Shown here in pieces: positions 15,100 to 24,431 of a DNA stretch of 64,000 nt. A program made the translations under genes and the position numbers. Under the pieces are notes generated by a model. The model saw only the letters and a program-made list of their open reading frames with translations, had not been told where the DNA came from and ran no database searches. Each line of letters starts with the position of its first letter. Within the stretch, counting starts at the first letter, position 1. Source of the stretch: Pseudomonadales bacterium (GTDB taxonomy: Bacteria; Pseudomonadota; Gammaproteobacteria; Pseudomonadales; Ketobacteraceae); contig NZXG01000048.1 in NCBI GenBank assembly GCA_002701845.1, forward strand, positions 62,001 to 126,000, read 5' to 3'.

Positions 15100-16836
15100 A
15101 TGACCCGAATCACCCGCCTGGCGCCGGCCAGTGAAGCCCGCTTCAGCTCCAGTATTCCACCCCTGCTGCAGCGCATCTACGCCAACCGGGGTCTGACCCG
15201 GGATGCTGAGGTGGACCTGAGCCTGCGGCACCTGTTGCCGGCGGTGGATCTGAAGGGGCTGGAACCGGCTTTAGAGTTGTTGGTGGCCGCGCTGCTGGAG
15301 CAGCAGCGGATTCTGGTGGTGGGGGATTTCGACGCCGACGGCGCCACCAGTAGTGCCCTGACGGTGCTGGCACTGCGCCGGCTGGGGGCGGCCCGGGTGG
15401 ATTACCTGGTGCCCAACCGCTTTGAGTTCGGCTATGGCCTGACGCCGGAGATCGTGGCGGTGGCGGCGGAACGGCAGCCGGATCTGATCATTACGGTGGA
15501 TAACGGTATCTCCAGCCTGGAAGGGGTGGCGGCGGCCAACCGGTTGGGCATCCGGGTACTGGTCACCGATCACCATCTGCCGGCGGCGCAGTTGCCGGCG
15601 GCGGCGGCCATTGTCAATCCCAATCAACCCGGTTGTGGCTTTGCCAGCAAGCATCTGGCAGGGGTGGGGGTGGCCTTCTATCTGCTCACAGCCCTGCGCA
15701 CCCGCCTGCAACAGCGGGACTGGTTTCAGTCCCGGGGGCTGACGGCACCGAATATGGCGGATTATCTGGACATTGCGGCTCTGGGCACGGTAGCGGACGT
15801 GGTGCCCCTGGATCGCAACAATCGCATTCTGGTGCAACAGGGGCTGGCCCGGATTCGCGCGGGGCGCTGTCGCCCGGGTATCCGGGCTCTGGTGGAGGTG
15901 GCCGGGCGCCGGCTGAGTAACCTGGTGGCGGCGGACCTGGGCTTTGCCCTGGGGCCCCGGCTTAACGCCGCGGGCCGGCTGACGGACATGGGCAAGGGCA
16001 TTGAGTGCCTGCTGGCGGAAGACCCGGCCACGGCCCACAGCCTGGCTGTGGAACTGGACACGCTTAACCAGGCCCGCAAAACCATTGAAGGGGATATGCA
16101 GCAGCAGGCCCTGGCGGTGCTGAAACAGCTGCATCTGGGGCGGGAGTCAGAACTGCCCTGGGGCCTTTGCATTCATCGCGACGACTGGCATCAGGGGGTG
16201 ATCGGCATTCTGGCGTCACGGATCAAGGAACGGTTTCATCGCCCCACCATAGCCTTCGCGCCAGCGGGGGAAGGAGAGCTGAAAGGCTCGGCCCGTTCCA
16301 TCCCGGGGTTTCATATCCGTGATGCCCTGGATGCGGTGGCCAGCCGCCATCCCGGGCTGATCGTCAAATTTGGTGGCCATGCCATGGCGGCCGGACTGAG
16401 CCTGAAAGCGGCGGATCTGCAGCGCTTTCGGCAGGCTTTTGATGGCGAGGCCCGGCGCCTGCTGCGCCGTGATCAGCTCACCGGTGAACTGCATTCCGAT
16501 GGTGAGCTGCAGGAAGCCGAGATCGATTTGCCCATGGCCCAACAGTTACGGGACGCCGGCCCCTGGGGCCAGGGTTTTCCGGAGCCCCTGTTTGATGGTG
16601 AATTTGAGGTGCTGGACCAGCGGATCGTCGGGGAAAAGCACCTCAAGCTGTCCGTGGGCCTGCCCGGCAGTGGCCGGGTGGTGGACGCCATCGCGTTCAA
16701 TGTGGATCTGGAGGCCTGGCCCCACCCCGGCCTGCGACGGATTTATCTGGCCTACCGCCTGGACGTGAACGAATTTCGTGGGGTACGCAGCCCGCAACTG
16801 GTGGTGGCGCACCTGGCCCCTGTCAGCGGCGCCTGA
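15100..16836 (+). CDS. recJ: single-stranded-DNA-specific 5'-3' exonuclease RecJ
   Basis: The 578-residue DHH-family nuclease matches E. coli RecJ (577) in length. Visible motifs are GDFDADGATS (metal site, residues 76-80), TVDNGIS, TDHH (about 155-160) and the DHHA1 region with FGGHAMAAGLSL (about 427-438). It degrades single-stranded DNA 5' to 3' in RecF-pathway recombination, base excision and mismatch repair. The ATG at 15100 gives the canonical N-terminus; the frame is open to 15058. It is separated from thrC by a hairpin. Confidence 0.94.
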   Translation: MTRITRLAPASEARFSSSIPPLLQRIYANRGLTRDAEVDLSLRHLLPAVDLKGLEPALELLVAALLEQQRILVVGDFDADGATSSALTVLALRRLGAARVDYLVPNRFEFGYGLTPEIVAVAAERQPDLIITVDNGISSLEGVAAANRLGIRVLVTDHHLPAAQLPAAAAIVNPNQPGCGFASKHLAGVGVAFYLLTALRTRLQQRDWFQSRGLTAPNMADYLDIAALGTVADVVPLDRNNRILVQQGLARIRAGRCRPGIRALVEVAGRRLSNLVAADLGFALGPRLNAAGRLTDMGKGIECLLAEDPATAHSLAVELDTLNQARKTIEGDMQQQALAVLKQLHLGRESELPWGLCIHRDDWHQGVIGILASRIKERFHRPTIAFAPAGEGELKGSARSIPGFHIRDALDAVASRHPGLIVKFGGHAMAAGLSLKAADLQRFRQAFDGEARRLLRRDQLTGELHSDGELQEAEIDLPMAQQLRDAGPWGQGFPEPLFDGEFEVLDQRIVGEKHLKLSVGLPGSGRVVDAIAFNVDLEAWPHPGLRRIYLAYRLDVNEFRGVRSPQLVVAHLAPVSGA

Positions 16837-17070
16837 CCGCCCATCCTCCGGCCATCCCCCGGGAGTAGGGCGAACAGAACGTGAGCTGGTCAGCACCGGC
16901 GTTGCGGCTTGTTACCGGATTGGAAATCAGAGACGGAACTCAATCACAAACGGGAGCATCTGTACTGTCGCTTTCCTGATCAAGGCATAAACTGCCAAAG
17001 TAACAGTTTGTAATCAGACTGTTCTTTTTGTAACTCCATGCCGGTCGCTGCGATAAGAAGGAAAGCCTCA

Positions 17071-17931
17071 ATGAAGATGCCGCTCAGTGTTCGTTACTCT
17101 CTGGTGATTATCCTGGGAATACTGTCCTGCCAGGGCTACGCCCGTACCATGGGGGACCTGGAAGCCGTGCATATGGCGGCGATGCAAAGGACCCTGGTGA
17201 TGCAGATGAGCCGTCACCACCTGCAACTGGGGGCCGGCCTCCAGCAAGCCGGTGGACAGGCTGCTCTGGAGCAGGCGGTCGGGGAATACGAGCGCCTGCT
17301 GGGCGAACTGGCCCACAACGCCACCACGGAGGCTCTGCAGGAGCGGGTGGCCAAGGTGAAACAGCGCTGGCAGAAGTTCCGCCCTCTGGTCAAAGCCGGG
17401 TTCGATCCCACCCGCCTGGAGCAGCTGCTGTTTAACGCTGACAGCCTTTTGGTGATGAACGATCTGTTGCTACGGGACTGGATGGCGCGCCTGCCTTACG
17501 CGGTGGGCAAGCAGATGAATCTGGCGCAACTGCAGAGCATGTTGGCAGAACGCATGGCCACGCTATATCTGGCCCAGAGTCTGCAACCGAGCCCGCAACA
17601 GGAATCCCTGCACCTGGAGTCGGATTGGTTGGCAGAGGAGCTGCAACACGCGGTCGCCGCTTTTGACGCAGCCATGGTGGAACTGGGCGACGCGACCCAG
17701 TGGGCGGTAGATCACAACCTGATGACGCAACTGCACAGTAACTGGGATTATGCCCGCTTCAGTCTGAATCAGTTCAATCAGGATCAATACGTACCGTTGG
17801 TGGTCAGCGCCACCCTGGAAAGCATGACCGAACAGACCCGGCAGTTGGCCACTGCCTACCAGATCCGGGACCGTATCGCCTTAAGCGGCGGTTTGATGGA
17901 AGCCGGGCTGGCCGCCAATCTGCCCAACTGA
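17071..17931 (+). CDS. orphan secreted protein with PilJ/NarX-type sensory domains
   Basis: The 286-residue precursor has a signal peptide (MKMPLSVRYSLVIILGILSCQGYA) and then an all-helical periplasmic region. It resembles the 'type IV pili methyl-accepting chemotaxis transducer N-terminal' domain found in PilJ and NarX/NarQ; segments such as RTLVMQMSRHHLQLGAG and KQMNLAQLQSMLAERM look like two copies. There is no second membrane helix, HAMP, kinase or signalling domain, so it is a free periplasmic sensory module. AAGGAAAG before the ATG supports the start. The 234-bp upstream gap holds only short hairpins (AAACTG...CAGTTT at 16989-17009) and no ORF. Ligand and partner unknown. Confidence 0.7.
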   Translation: MKMPLSVRYSLVIILGILSCQGYARTMGDLEAVHMAAMQRTLVMQMSRHHLQLGAGLQQAGGQAALEQAVGEYERLLGELAHNATTEALQERVAKVKQRWQKFRPLVKAGFDPTRLEQLLFNADSLLVMNDLLLRDWMARLPYAVGKQMNLAQLQSMLAERMATLYLAQSLQPSPQQESLHLESDWLAEELQHAVAAFDAAMVELGDATQWAVDHNLMTQLHSNWDYARFSLNQFNQDQYVPLVVSATLESMTEQTRQLATAYQIRDRIALSGGLMEAGLAANLPN

Positions 17932-17938
17932 TAACGGC

Positions 17939-17969
17939 GCCGGCCCGGAGGCAACCCCCCCGGGCCGGC
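17939..17969. terminator. 10-bp GC-rich hairpin between convergent genes
   Basis: GCCGGCCCGG and CCGGGCCGGC pair perfectly around an 11-base loop, filling the 39-bp space between the ends of two convergent genes. There is no T-run on either side. It could mark transcript ends for both strands. Confidence 0.5.
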
Positions 17970-17970
17970 A

Positions 17971-18756
17971 TCAGCGGCCCTTGAACTCAGCTTGCCGCCG
18001 TTCCAGAAATGAATTCACGCCCTCCGCGGCATCCTCACTGGCCATGACCGGCTGCAGATCGGTCATGAACTGCTTGACGCAGGCATCGGGATCATGGGGG
18101 TGACGGGCACTGAAGCGGGTGGCCTTCAGCACTCCCTGCACCCCCAGGGGCGCGGCTTTGGCCACGCTGTGGGCGATCTCCATGGCCCGGGTCAGCTGTT
18201 CGCCCGGTTCCACCAGCTCCTGTACCATGCCCCAGCGATAGGCGTCCTCGGCACTCCAGCGCTCGCCAGTGAGCAGCACCCGCTGGGCGTTGCCCCAGCC
18301 CACCTCCACCGGCAGCCGCAAAGTGGCGCCGCCACAGGGATAAATACCCCGTTGCACCTCCAGCATCTGGAATTGGGTGTCCCGGGCCGCCACCCGGATT
18401 TCCGTGTTCAGCAGGATTTCCACGCCCCAGGTGAAACAGTAGCCCTGCACGGCGATGATCAAGGGTTTGCTGTGACGTTCGCCGGTCAGGCCCATGGGAT
18501 CCACTTCATCCGCCGCCACCGGGAAAGCGTTGCCGCTGCCGAAAATGGGTGCCCATTTATCCAGCTCCACCCCGGCGGTAAAATGTTTGCCTTCGGCGTA
18601 AAGCACCGCCACCCGCAGTTGCGGATCGCTGTTCAACTGTTTCAAAGCCTTTCCCATGGCGTGATACATCTCCGGCGACAGCGCGTTGTACTTGTCCGGG
18701 CGGTTGATGCGAATCCGCAGAATGTGACCTTCGATTTCGGTTTCAATATGTGCCAT
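17971..18756 (-). CDS. enoyl-CoA hydratase/isomerase (crotonase) family protein
   Basis: The 261-residue crotonase has the oxyanion-hole segments HFTAGVEL (about 57-64) and GYCFTWGVE. One catalytic-type Glu is kept in FQMLEVQRGIYPCGG, but the position of the second hydratase Glu (AME in rat enzyme) reads AQR. It may therefore be an isomerase, a hydrolase or have another crotonase activity. The start is the ATG at 18756, preceded by GAGGATG. It lies 102 bp downstream of an acyl-CoA dehydrogenase gene on the same strand and may share its transcript, suggesting a beta-oxidation role. Confidence 0.75.
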   Translation of the reverse strand: MAHIETEIEGHILRIRINRPDKYNALSPEMYHAMGKALKQLNSDPQLRVAVLYAEGKHFTAGVELDKWAPIFGSGNAFPVAADEVDPMGLTGERHSKPLIIAVQGYCFTWGVEILLNTEIRVAARDTQFQMLEVQRGIYPCGGATLRLPVEVGWGNAQRVLLTGERWSAEDAYRWGMVQELVEPGEQLTRAMEIAHSVAKAAPLGVQGVLKATRFSARHPHDPDACVKQFMTDLQPVMASEDAAEGVNSFLERRQAEFKGR

Positions 18757-18858
18757 AACATCCTCGTGTCGGTTTGCCACGGCCGGTGCCGGCCAGTGCC
18801 CTGAGATTGAGTACCACCCCAGTCATGTCGGTGGCTGGAAGGGGTAAAGTTCGAATGA

Positions 18859-20649
18859 TCAGAACCAGTCAGCCTGCATACTGAAGCAGGTGTCGTCGCC
18901 GGACTCCAGCAGCCGCGCCCAATGGTGGATTTTGGGCAGCTCCCAGCGGAAAAAGAAACGGCAGGCCTGCAGCTTGCCGGCGCGAAACCTGTTATCGGCT
19001 CCGGTTTCCGGTGTCATGCTCGCACAACCGGCCTGCCACAGCCAGAGCCAGGCCACCACCACATGACCCAGCAGGCTCAGATACAGGGTGGCGTTGGCCA
19101 GGGCCGGGTCCGGACCCCGTTGCCGCAGCTGGCTCCCCAGGCTGTCCGTGGTTTGCTGCAGGGTGTTCAGGGCCTGTCGCAACGCCGTGACGTATTCGGT
19201 CAGGGCCGGATCTCTGCCCGCCAGTTGCAGGGTGGTGTCTATTTCCTGCCACAGGGTCTGCATACCCAGGCCGCCGGCCTGCCAGACTTTGCGTCCCAGC
19301 AGATCCAGCGCCTGAATGCCCTGGGTTCCTTCATGAATGGGGTTAAGACGGTTATCCCGGTAGCACTGCTCCACCGGGTAGTCGCGAATATAACCGGCGC
19401 CTCCCAATACCTGAATGGCCAGGGAATTGGCCTTGGGGCCGTATTCGGAAGGCCAGGATTTCACCACCGGCGTCAGCAGGTCCAGCAGTTCCTGCAGGGG
19501 CCGGGTTTGCTCCGGATCACTGCCGGTCTCGATGCGGTCCAGCAGATGATTGGCGTACAGACACAGGGCGATGGCACCCTCTGTATAGGCCTTCTGCGCC
19601 AGCAACATGCGCTTCACATCGGCATGTTCGATAATGGCAATCGGGGGGGATTGCGGGTCCTTAGCGCTCGGGTGGCGGCCCTGGGGCCGTTGCCGGGCGT
19701 AGTCCAGGGATTCGCTGTAGCCCCGATAGCCGATCACCGCCGCCCCCAGGCCCACGCCCATACGGGCTTCGTTCATCATCATAAACATGTATTTCAGGCC
19801 CTGGTGGGGCTCCCCGATCAGATACCCCAGACACTGGCCCTGTTCGCCGAAATTCAGCACCGTGGAGGTGGTGCCGCGATAACCCATCTTATGCAGCAGC
19901 CCCGCCAGTTTGACATCATTGCGCCGGGCTGGACGGCCATCCTGATCCAGCAGCCACTTGGGTACCAGAAACAGGGAGATGCCCCTGGCGCCCGGCGGGC
20001 CGCCCTCTATTTTCGCCAGCACCAGATGAATGATGTTATCGGTGATGTCCTGGTCGCCGCCGGAAATATACATTTTATGGCCCCGGATCAGGTAGGCACC
20101 TTCTGGACCCGGGCGGGCACTGGTGCGGATATCCGCCAGCGATGAGCCGGTATCCGGCTCCGTTAGCGCCATGGTGCCGGCGGCCTGACCGGTTCGCATC
20201 AACGGCAGATACCGTTTCTGCAGTTCAGGGCTGGCAAAATGGCGGATCAGATTGGCGGCGGCCATGGTCAGAAACGGGTAGCCGGCGCTGGCGGGGTTGG
20301 CGCAGGACACATAGCCGGTGCAGGCGGCGGCCACCACGTGGGGCAGTTGCATGCCATCCTCAGCGAAATCCAGGCGCGCATTGAGCAGCCCGGAGGCGAC
20401 GTAGTGTTGGAAGGCGGTTTTGATCTCCGGCAGGGTATGTACCTGCTCACCGTCGAACCAGGGCTCCTGCTCATCCGCTTTGCGATTGTGGGGGGCAAAA
20501 TATTTCTCCGCCACCTGTTCCGCGGTGTCCAGGGTTTGGCTGAAGGTCTCCCGGGAGTGGTCGGAGTAGCGGGGGTGCTGCAGCAGGCCCTCGGTGTCCA
20601 GCATGTCGTACAGCCAGAAATCCAGATCCTGGCGGGAGAGTAGGGGCAT
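18859..20649 (-). CDS. acyl-CoA dehydrogenase, long form (DmdC/FadE-like group)
   Basis: At 596 residues this is one of the large acyl-CoA dehydrogenases with an extra C-terminal domain, as in DmdC (3-methylmercaptopropionyl-CoA dehydrogenase) and many 'acyl-CoA dehydrogenase C-terminal domain-containing' proteins. FAD/substrate motifs are visible: MALTEPDTGSSLADI (about 165-178), KMYISGGDQDI, and YPVEQCYRDNRLNPIHEGTQGIQ with the catalytic-region Glu in HEGT. It probably oxidises acyl-CoA to enoyl-CoA with electron transfer flavoprotein as acceptor. The ATG at 20649 follows GAGGAAC. Upstream lies a divergent AraC-type regulator that may control it. Confidence 0.85.
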   Translation of the reverse strand: MPLLSRQDLDFWLYDMLDTEGLLQHPRYSDHSRETFSQTLDTAEQVAEKYFAPHNRKADEQEPWFDGEQVHTLPEIKTAFQHYVASGLLNARLDFAEDGMQLPHVVAAACTGYVSCANPASAGYPFLTMAAANLIRHFASPELQKRYLPLMRTGQAAGTMALTEPDTGSSLADIRTSARPGPEGAYLIRGHKMYISGGDQDITDNIIHLVLAKIEGGPPGARGISLFLVPKWLLDQDGRPARRNDVKLAGLLHKMGYRGTTSTVLNFGEQGQCLGYLIGEPHQGLKYMFMMMNEARMGVGLGAAVIGYRGYSESLDYARQRPQGRHPSAKDPQSPPIAIIEHADVKRMLLAQKAYTEGAIALCLYANHLLDRIETGSDPEQTRPLQELLDLLTPVVKSWPSEYGPKANSLAIQVLGGAGYIRDYPVEQCYRDNRLNPIHEGTQGIQALDLLGRKVWQAGGLGMQTLWQEIDTTLQLAGRDPALTEYVTALRQALNTLQQTTDSLGSQLRQRGPDPALANATLYLSLLGHVVVAWLWLWQAGCASMTPETGADNRFRAGKLQACRFFFRWELPKIHHWARLLESGDDTCFSMQADWF

Positions 20650-20773
20650 GGGGCAGTTCCTCATTAGGGTTCCCACGGACCGTGGCCCGGCGGCTTGATT
20701 GCCTTATATTTGCATTGTGGCCGGGTCTGTGTAATTGTCATTTATGACTAATTTAGGGTTACTTTCGTCAGTC

Positions 20774-21757
20774 ATGATTAAAGTCTGTTTACTGGGTTTC
20801 GATTACGCCGTGGCCACCTCCATTACCGGGGTGGTGGATCTGTTATCCACCGCCGGCACTGCCTGGAATTATTTTCAGGGACGCAACCTGGAACCCAAAT
20901 TCGATGTGCGGGTAGCCACCGCCGGGGGCCGGCCCATTCGCTGTCTGAATAATATGGTATTGGACGCGCATCTGGACTTTCGCAGCATCGGGCAGGTGGA
21001 TATGCTGATAGTCCCCTCCATCGGTGGCGATGTGGAAAAAACCCTGCATAGCAATCCGCAACTGATCAGTTTACTGAAAGCCTATGCCAGTAGCGGCACC
21101 CAGATCATCAGTAACTGCACCGGCGCCTTCTTTTTGGCCGAGGCGGGTATTCTGGATGGCCGCAGAGCCACCACCCACTGGGCCCATGCCGACCATTTCC
21201 GCGACCGTTATCCCCAGGTGCAATTGATCCCGGAGCAAATGATCACCAGTGATGGCCCGGTATTCTGTTCCGGAGGGGGCAGCGCCTGGTTTGATATGGC
21301 TCTGTATCTGATCCAGTTGCACATCAGCCATGAAACCGCCATTGAATCCGCCAAGGCCATGGTGCTGGACACCGGCCGCCACTCCCAGCTCTGCTATTTT
21401 GCCACCCACCATAACAAATATCACCATGACGATACCGTCAAAGCCGTGCAGGAATGGATCGATCAACACCATGGTGAAAGTTTCTCGCTGGCCTGGCTGG
21501 CGGAGCAGTACGCCATGAGCCCCCGCACCCTGATTCGGCGGTTCAAGGCCGCCACCGGTGAATCCCCCCTGGCTTACTTACAGACAGTGCGGATTGAGAA
21601 CGCCAAGAAATACCTGGAACTCAGCACCCAGACCATTGCGGAAATCACCCAGCGGGTGGGTTATGAGGATGTCTCTTCCTTTTCCAAGATGTTCAAACGC
21701 AAGGTGGGGCTGTCACCCAGGGAATATCGCGGCCGTTTCAGCAAGTCCGGTAAATAG
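20774..21757 (+). CDS. GlxA/FtrA-type AraC-family transcriptional regulator
   Basis: The protein of about 327 residues has an N-terminal class I glutamine amidotransferase-like (DJ-1/PfpI) domain with a nucleophile-elbow Cys in ISNCTGAFFLAEAG (about 111-124). A C-terminal AraC DNA-binding domain follows, with two helix-turn-helix units (FSLAWLAEQYAMSPRTLIRRF and IAEITQRVGYEDVSSFSKMF regions). The start could also be the ATG at 20744; neither has a clear ribosome-binding site. It is divergent from the acyl-CoA dehydrogenase gene, so control of that gene is a reasonable guess. The bound ligand is unknown. Confidence 0.82.
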   Translation: MIKVCLLGFDYAVATSITGVVDLLSTAGTAWNYFQGRNLEPKFDVRVATAGGRPIRCLNNMVLDAHLDFRSIGQVDMLIVPSIGGDVEKTLHSNPQLISLLKAYASSGTQIISNCTGAFFLAEAGILDGRRATTHWAHADHFRDRYPQVQLIPEQMITSDGPVFCSGGGSAWFDMALYLIQLHISHETAIESAKAMVLDTGRHSQLCYFATHHNKYHHDDTVKAVQEWIDQHHGESFSLAWLAEQYAMSPRTLIRRFKAATGESPLAYLQTVRIENAKKYLELSTQTIAEITQRVGYEDVSSFSKMFKRKVGLSPREYRGRFSKSGK

Positions 21758-21831
21758 GTCAATTCCGGGTCCATATCTGGCCGGGCTGGTCTATAGTGAA
21801 GATATAAGCCAGTGCTGGAATTGTGGAAATT

Positions 21832-24348
21832 ATGTGGATACGGAACCCGGGTGGTCTCCTGGGTGCATTGTTGTTGCTTATGCTGCTGGCACCGGGGGCC
21901 TGGGGGGATACCCCGGTGGTGGTGGCGGAAGCGGGTTTCTCCCGCCACGCCATCAGCCAGCAAGTCAGCTATCTGCGGGATGAGAACGCCCGGCTGGAGC
22001 CGGGTCAGGCCCTGGTCGCCGGTGACTGGCAAGTGGTAACCGGCGCCTACCCGGCGTTCGGCTTCGACCCGGCTGCCTACTGGCTACGGTTTCAGCTGCG
22101 CAATGACAATGACATAACACTGGATACCATACTGGAAATCGCCTATCCACTGCTGGATAACATCCAGTTGATGGTATTTTCCGGTACACCGGACAATCCC
22201 GGGGCACTGTTGGAGAGCCACCGGCTCGGGGATCGGTTTCCGTTTCATCAGCGGCCGCTGGCCCATCGTCATTTTGCAGTGCCCCTGAGCCTGGCACCTG
22301 CGGCCGAACGCTTGGTGCTGCTGCGGGTACAGACCGAGAGTTCGCTGCAGCTACCCCTGGTATTGTGGGAAAAACAAGCCTTTTATCAGCAACGACAGTG
22401 GGATCTGGTGGCCCACGGCCTGTACTTCGGGGTATTGCTGGTAATGCTGCTGTACAACCTGGTGCTGTTCACCAGCGTGCGACTGTCGGCGTACCTGGAT
22501 TACGCCGGCGTGGTGTTGGGGCTGGGGTTGTTTATGGCCACTCTGGACGGTTTCGGGTTTCAGTATCTATGGCCCCGGGCGCCGCAGTTAAACCAGTGGT
22601 CGCTGGTATTTCTGGCGGCTATTTATGGCGCCAGTGCCTGTGCTTTCACTCAGTCGCTGTTGCGGTTGCGGGAGCAGCAGCCGCGTCAGTATCGTTGGTT
22701 GCAATATTGCGCCATGGCCCATGGCTGCGTGTTTCTGAGCCCGTTTTTCCTGCCCTATCACCTGGCCCTGAGCATTCAGTTTGCAGTGGCGCTAACCTCT
22801 CTGGTGCTGTGTTTCAGCGTGGGTATCAGCCGCTATCGCGCCGGTGTGCGGGAAGCCCGTTATCATATTCTGGCCAATGGTGCCCTGTTGCTGGGCTCGC
22901 TGCTGATTACCCTGAGCAAAATTGATTTGTTGCCGGCTTACCCGGTGATTCTGGCGACGTTGCCGGCGGGGGGGATGGCGCTGGTATTGTTCTATGCCCT
23001 GGCGCTGGCGGATCGGATTAACCGGGAGCGGCACGCCAAAATCCTGGCCCAGGCCCAGGCCCTGAAGACCGAGCGTGAGGCACGGCAGCGTCATGAACAG
23101 CTGCTCAGGGCCCAGTATCTGGCGCAGGTGGAACAACTGCAGTCCCGCCAGCAGGTCATTGAACAGGAGGCGGAAAGCCGGGCCAAAAGTGATTTTCTGG
23201 CCACCATGAGCCATGAAATTCGAACCCCCATGACCGGGCTGCTGGGGATGGCTGCACTGCTGCGGGAAACGCCCCTGACGGCAGAGCAGCGGGAATCGCT
23301 GACGGTCATCGAAACCGCGGGCCAGACCCTGATGGAGACCATCAATAACATTTTGGATTACTCCAAGCTGGCGGCGGGGAAAATGGTGTTGGAACGGGTG
23401 GCCATGGATTTGCAGCATCTGTGCCGGGAGTTGGTGAGCCAGTTTCAGCCCCGGGCCCGGCAACAGGGGCTGGAATTTAAGCTGCACTGGGATCCGCGGG
23501 TGCAGCAGCAGGTGGTGGGGGATCCGGCCCGGTTGCGGCAGATTCTGGTAAATCTGTTGGATAATGCCTTTAAATTTACCCCGCGGGGGCGGATCAGCCT
23601 GATGGTGGGCACGCTTACCGAGCTGCCCCAGCAGGTTTGCTTTGAGATTGCGGACACCGGTCACGGCATCGAACCGGCGGATCAGGTCACATTGTTCCAG
23701 CCCTTCGTGCAGGGAGAAAACTCATTTACCCGCAGCGCCGGTGGCAGTGGCCTGGGTCTGACCATCAGTCATCAGCTGAGCCAATTGATGGGGGGGCGAC
23801 TGAGTGTGGAAAGCGAGCCGCGCCAGGGCAGCTGTTTTCGTCTGACCTTGCCCCTGGAACCTGCGTCTACAACGGTCAGCGCCACCCCTGACCCCGCCGG
23901 GCAACCGCCCATCACTGCGGATCTGAGCGGGTTTCGGGTGCTGGTGGCAGAGGACAATCACGTCAATCAGCTGGTGATCCGTCGCCTGTTGGAGCGTCTG
24001 GGTGTACCTCATGATCTGGTGGCTGACGGTGCTGCGGCGCTGGCCACGCTGGAGCAACAGCCGCAGGCTTACGGGCTGGTGCTGATGGATTGTGAAATGC
24101 CCCGCCTGGACGGTTTCGCAGCCACCAGCGCCTGGCGTCAGCGGGAGCAGGAGGCTGACCTGCCGCGGTTACCGGTGATCGCCCTCAGCGCCCATCTGGC
24201 GGAGGATCTCAGGCAACAGGCACGCGCCTGCGGGATGGATGAGATCCTTGCCAAACCCATTGGCCGGGAGCAGCTGGAGGCGGCCCTCAGACGGCACCTG
24301 ACACCCGGCTCACCTCCGGCCGACGGGCCCCTGGCAGCCCAGGGTTGA
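21832..24348 (+). CDS. 7TMR-DISM hybrid sensor histidine kinase
   Basis: The product of about 838 residues has a signal peptide, a periplasmic DISM domain (about 30-175), seven membrane helices (about 190-390), a coiled coil and then HisKA with phospho-acceptor His461 (SHEIRTPM). An HATPase domain (NLLDNAFKF, DTGHGIE, GSGLGLTIS) and a C-terminal receiver with Asp753 (LVLMDCEMPRLDG) and the conserved Lys (LAKPIG) follow. It shares the sensory half with the two GGDEF proteins at 5.3-9.1 kb (FGFQYLWP and RLGDRFPFHQRPLAHRHF recur with small changes). No HPt domain or cognate regulator is nearby. A GTG at 21823 is an alternative start. Confidence 0.88.
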   Translation: MWIRNPGGLLGALLLLMLLAPGAWGDTPVVVAEAGFSRHAISQQVSYLRDENARLEPGQALVAGDWQVVTGAYPAFGFDPAAYWLRFQLRNDNDITLDTILEIAYPLLDNIQLMVFSGTPDNPGALLESHRLGDRFPFHQRPLAHRHFAVPLSLAPAAERLVLLRVQTESSLQLPLVLWEKQAFYQQRQWDLVAHGLYFGVLLVMLLYNLVLFTSVRLSAYLDYAGVVLGLGLFMATLDGFGFQYLWPRAPQLNQWSLVFLAAIYGASACAFTQSLLRLREQQPRQYRWLQYCAMAHGCVFLSPFFLPYHLALSIQFAVALTSLVLCFSVGISRYRAGVREARYHILANGALLLGSLLITLSKIDLLPAYPVILATLPAGGMALVLFYALALADRINRERHAKILAQAQALKTEREARQRHEQLLRAQYLAQVEQLQSRQQVIEQEAESRAKSDFLATMSHEIRTPMTGLLGMAALLRETPLTAEQRESLTVIETAGQTLMETINNILDYSKLAAGKMVLERVAMDLQHLCRELVSQFQPRARQQGLEFKLHWDPRVQQQVVGDPARLRQILVNLLDNAFKFTPRGRISLMVGTLTELPQQVCFEIADTGHGIEPADQVTLFQPFVQGENSFTRSAGGSGLGLTISHQLSQLMGGRLSVESEPRQGSCFRLTLPLEPASTTVSATPDPAGQPPITADLSGFRVLVAEDNHVNQLVIRRLLERLGVPHDLVADGAAALATLEQQPQAYGLVLMDCEMPRLDGFAATSAWRQREQEADLPRLPVIALSAHLAEDLRQQARACGMDEILAKPIGREQLEAALRRHLTPGSPPADGPLAAQG

Positions 24349-24431
24349 TATGGCTGGATACTGAGCCCGATGGCCGGTAAAATACGCCGCTTTCTTCATC
24401 TTGTGGATTGTTAAGCGGATACCGGACCCTC

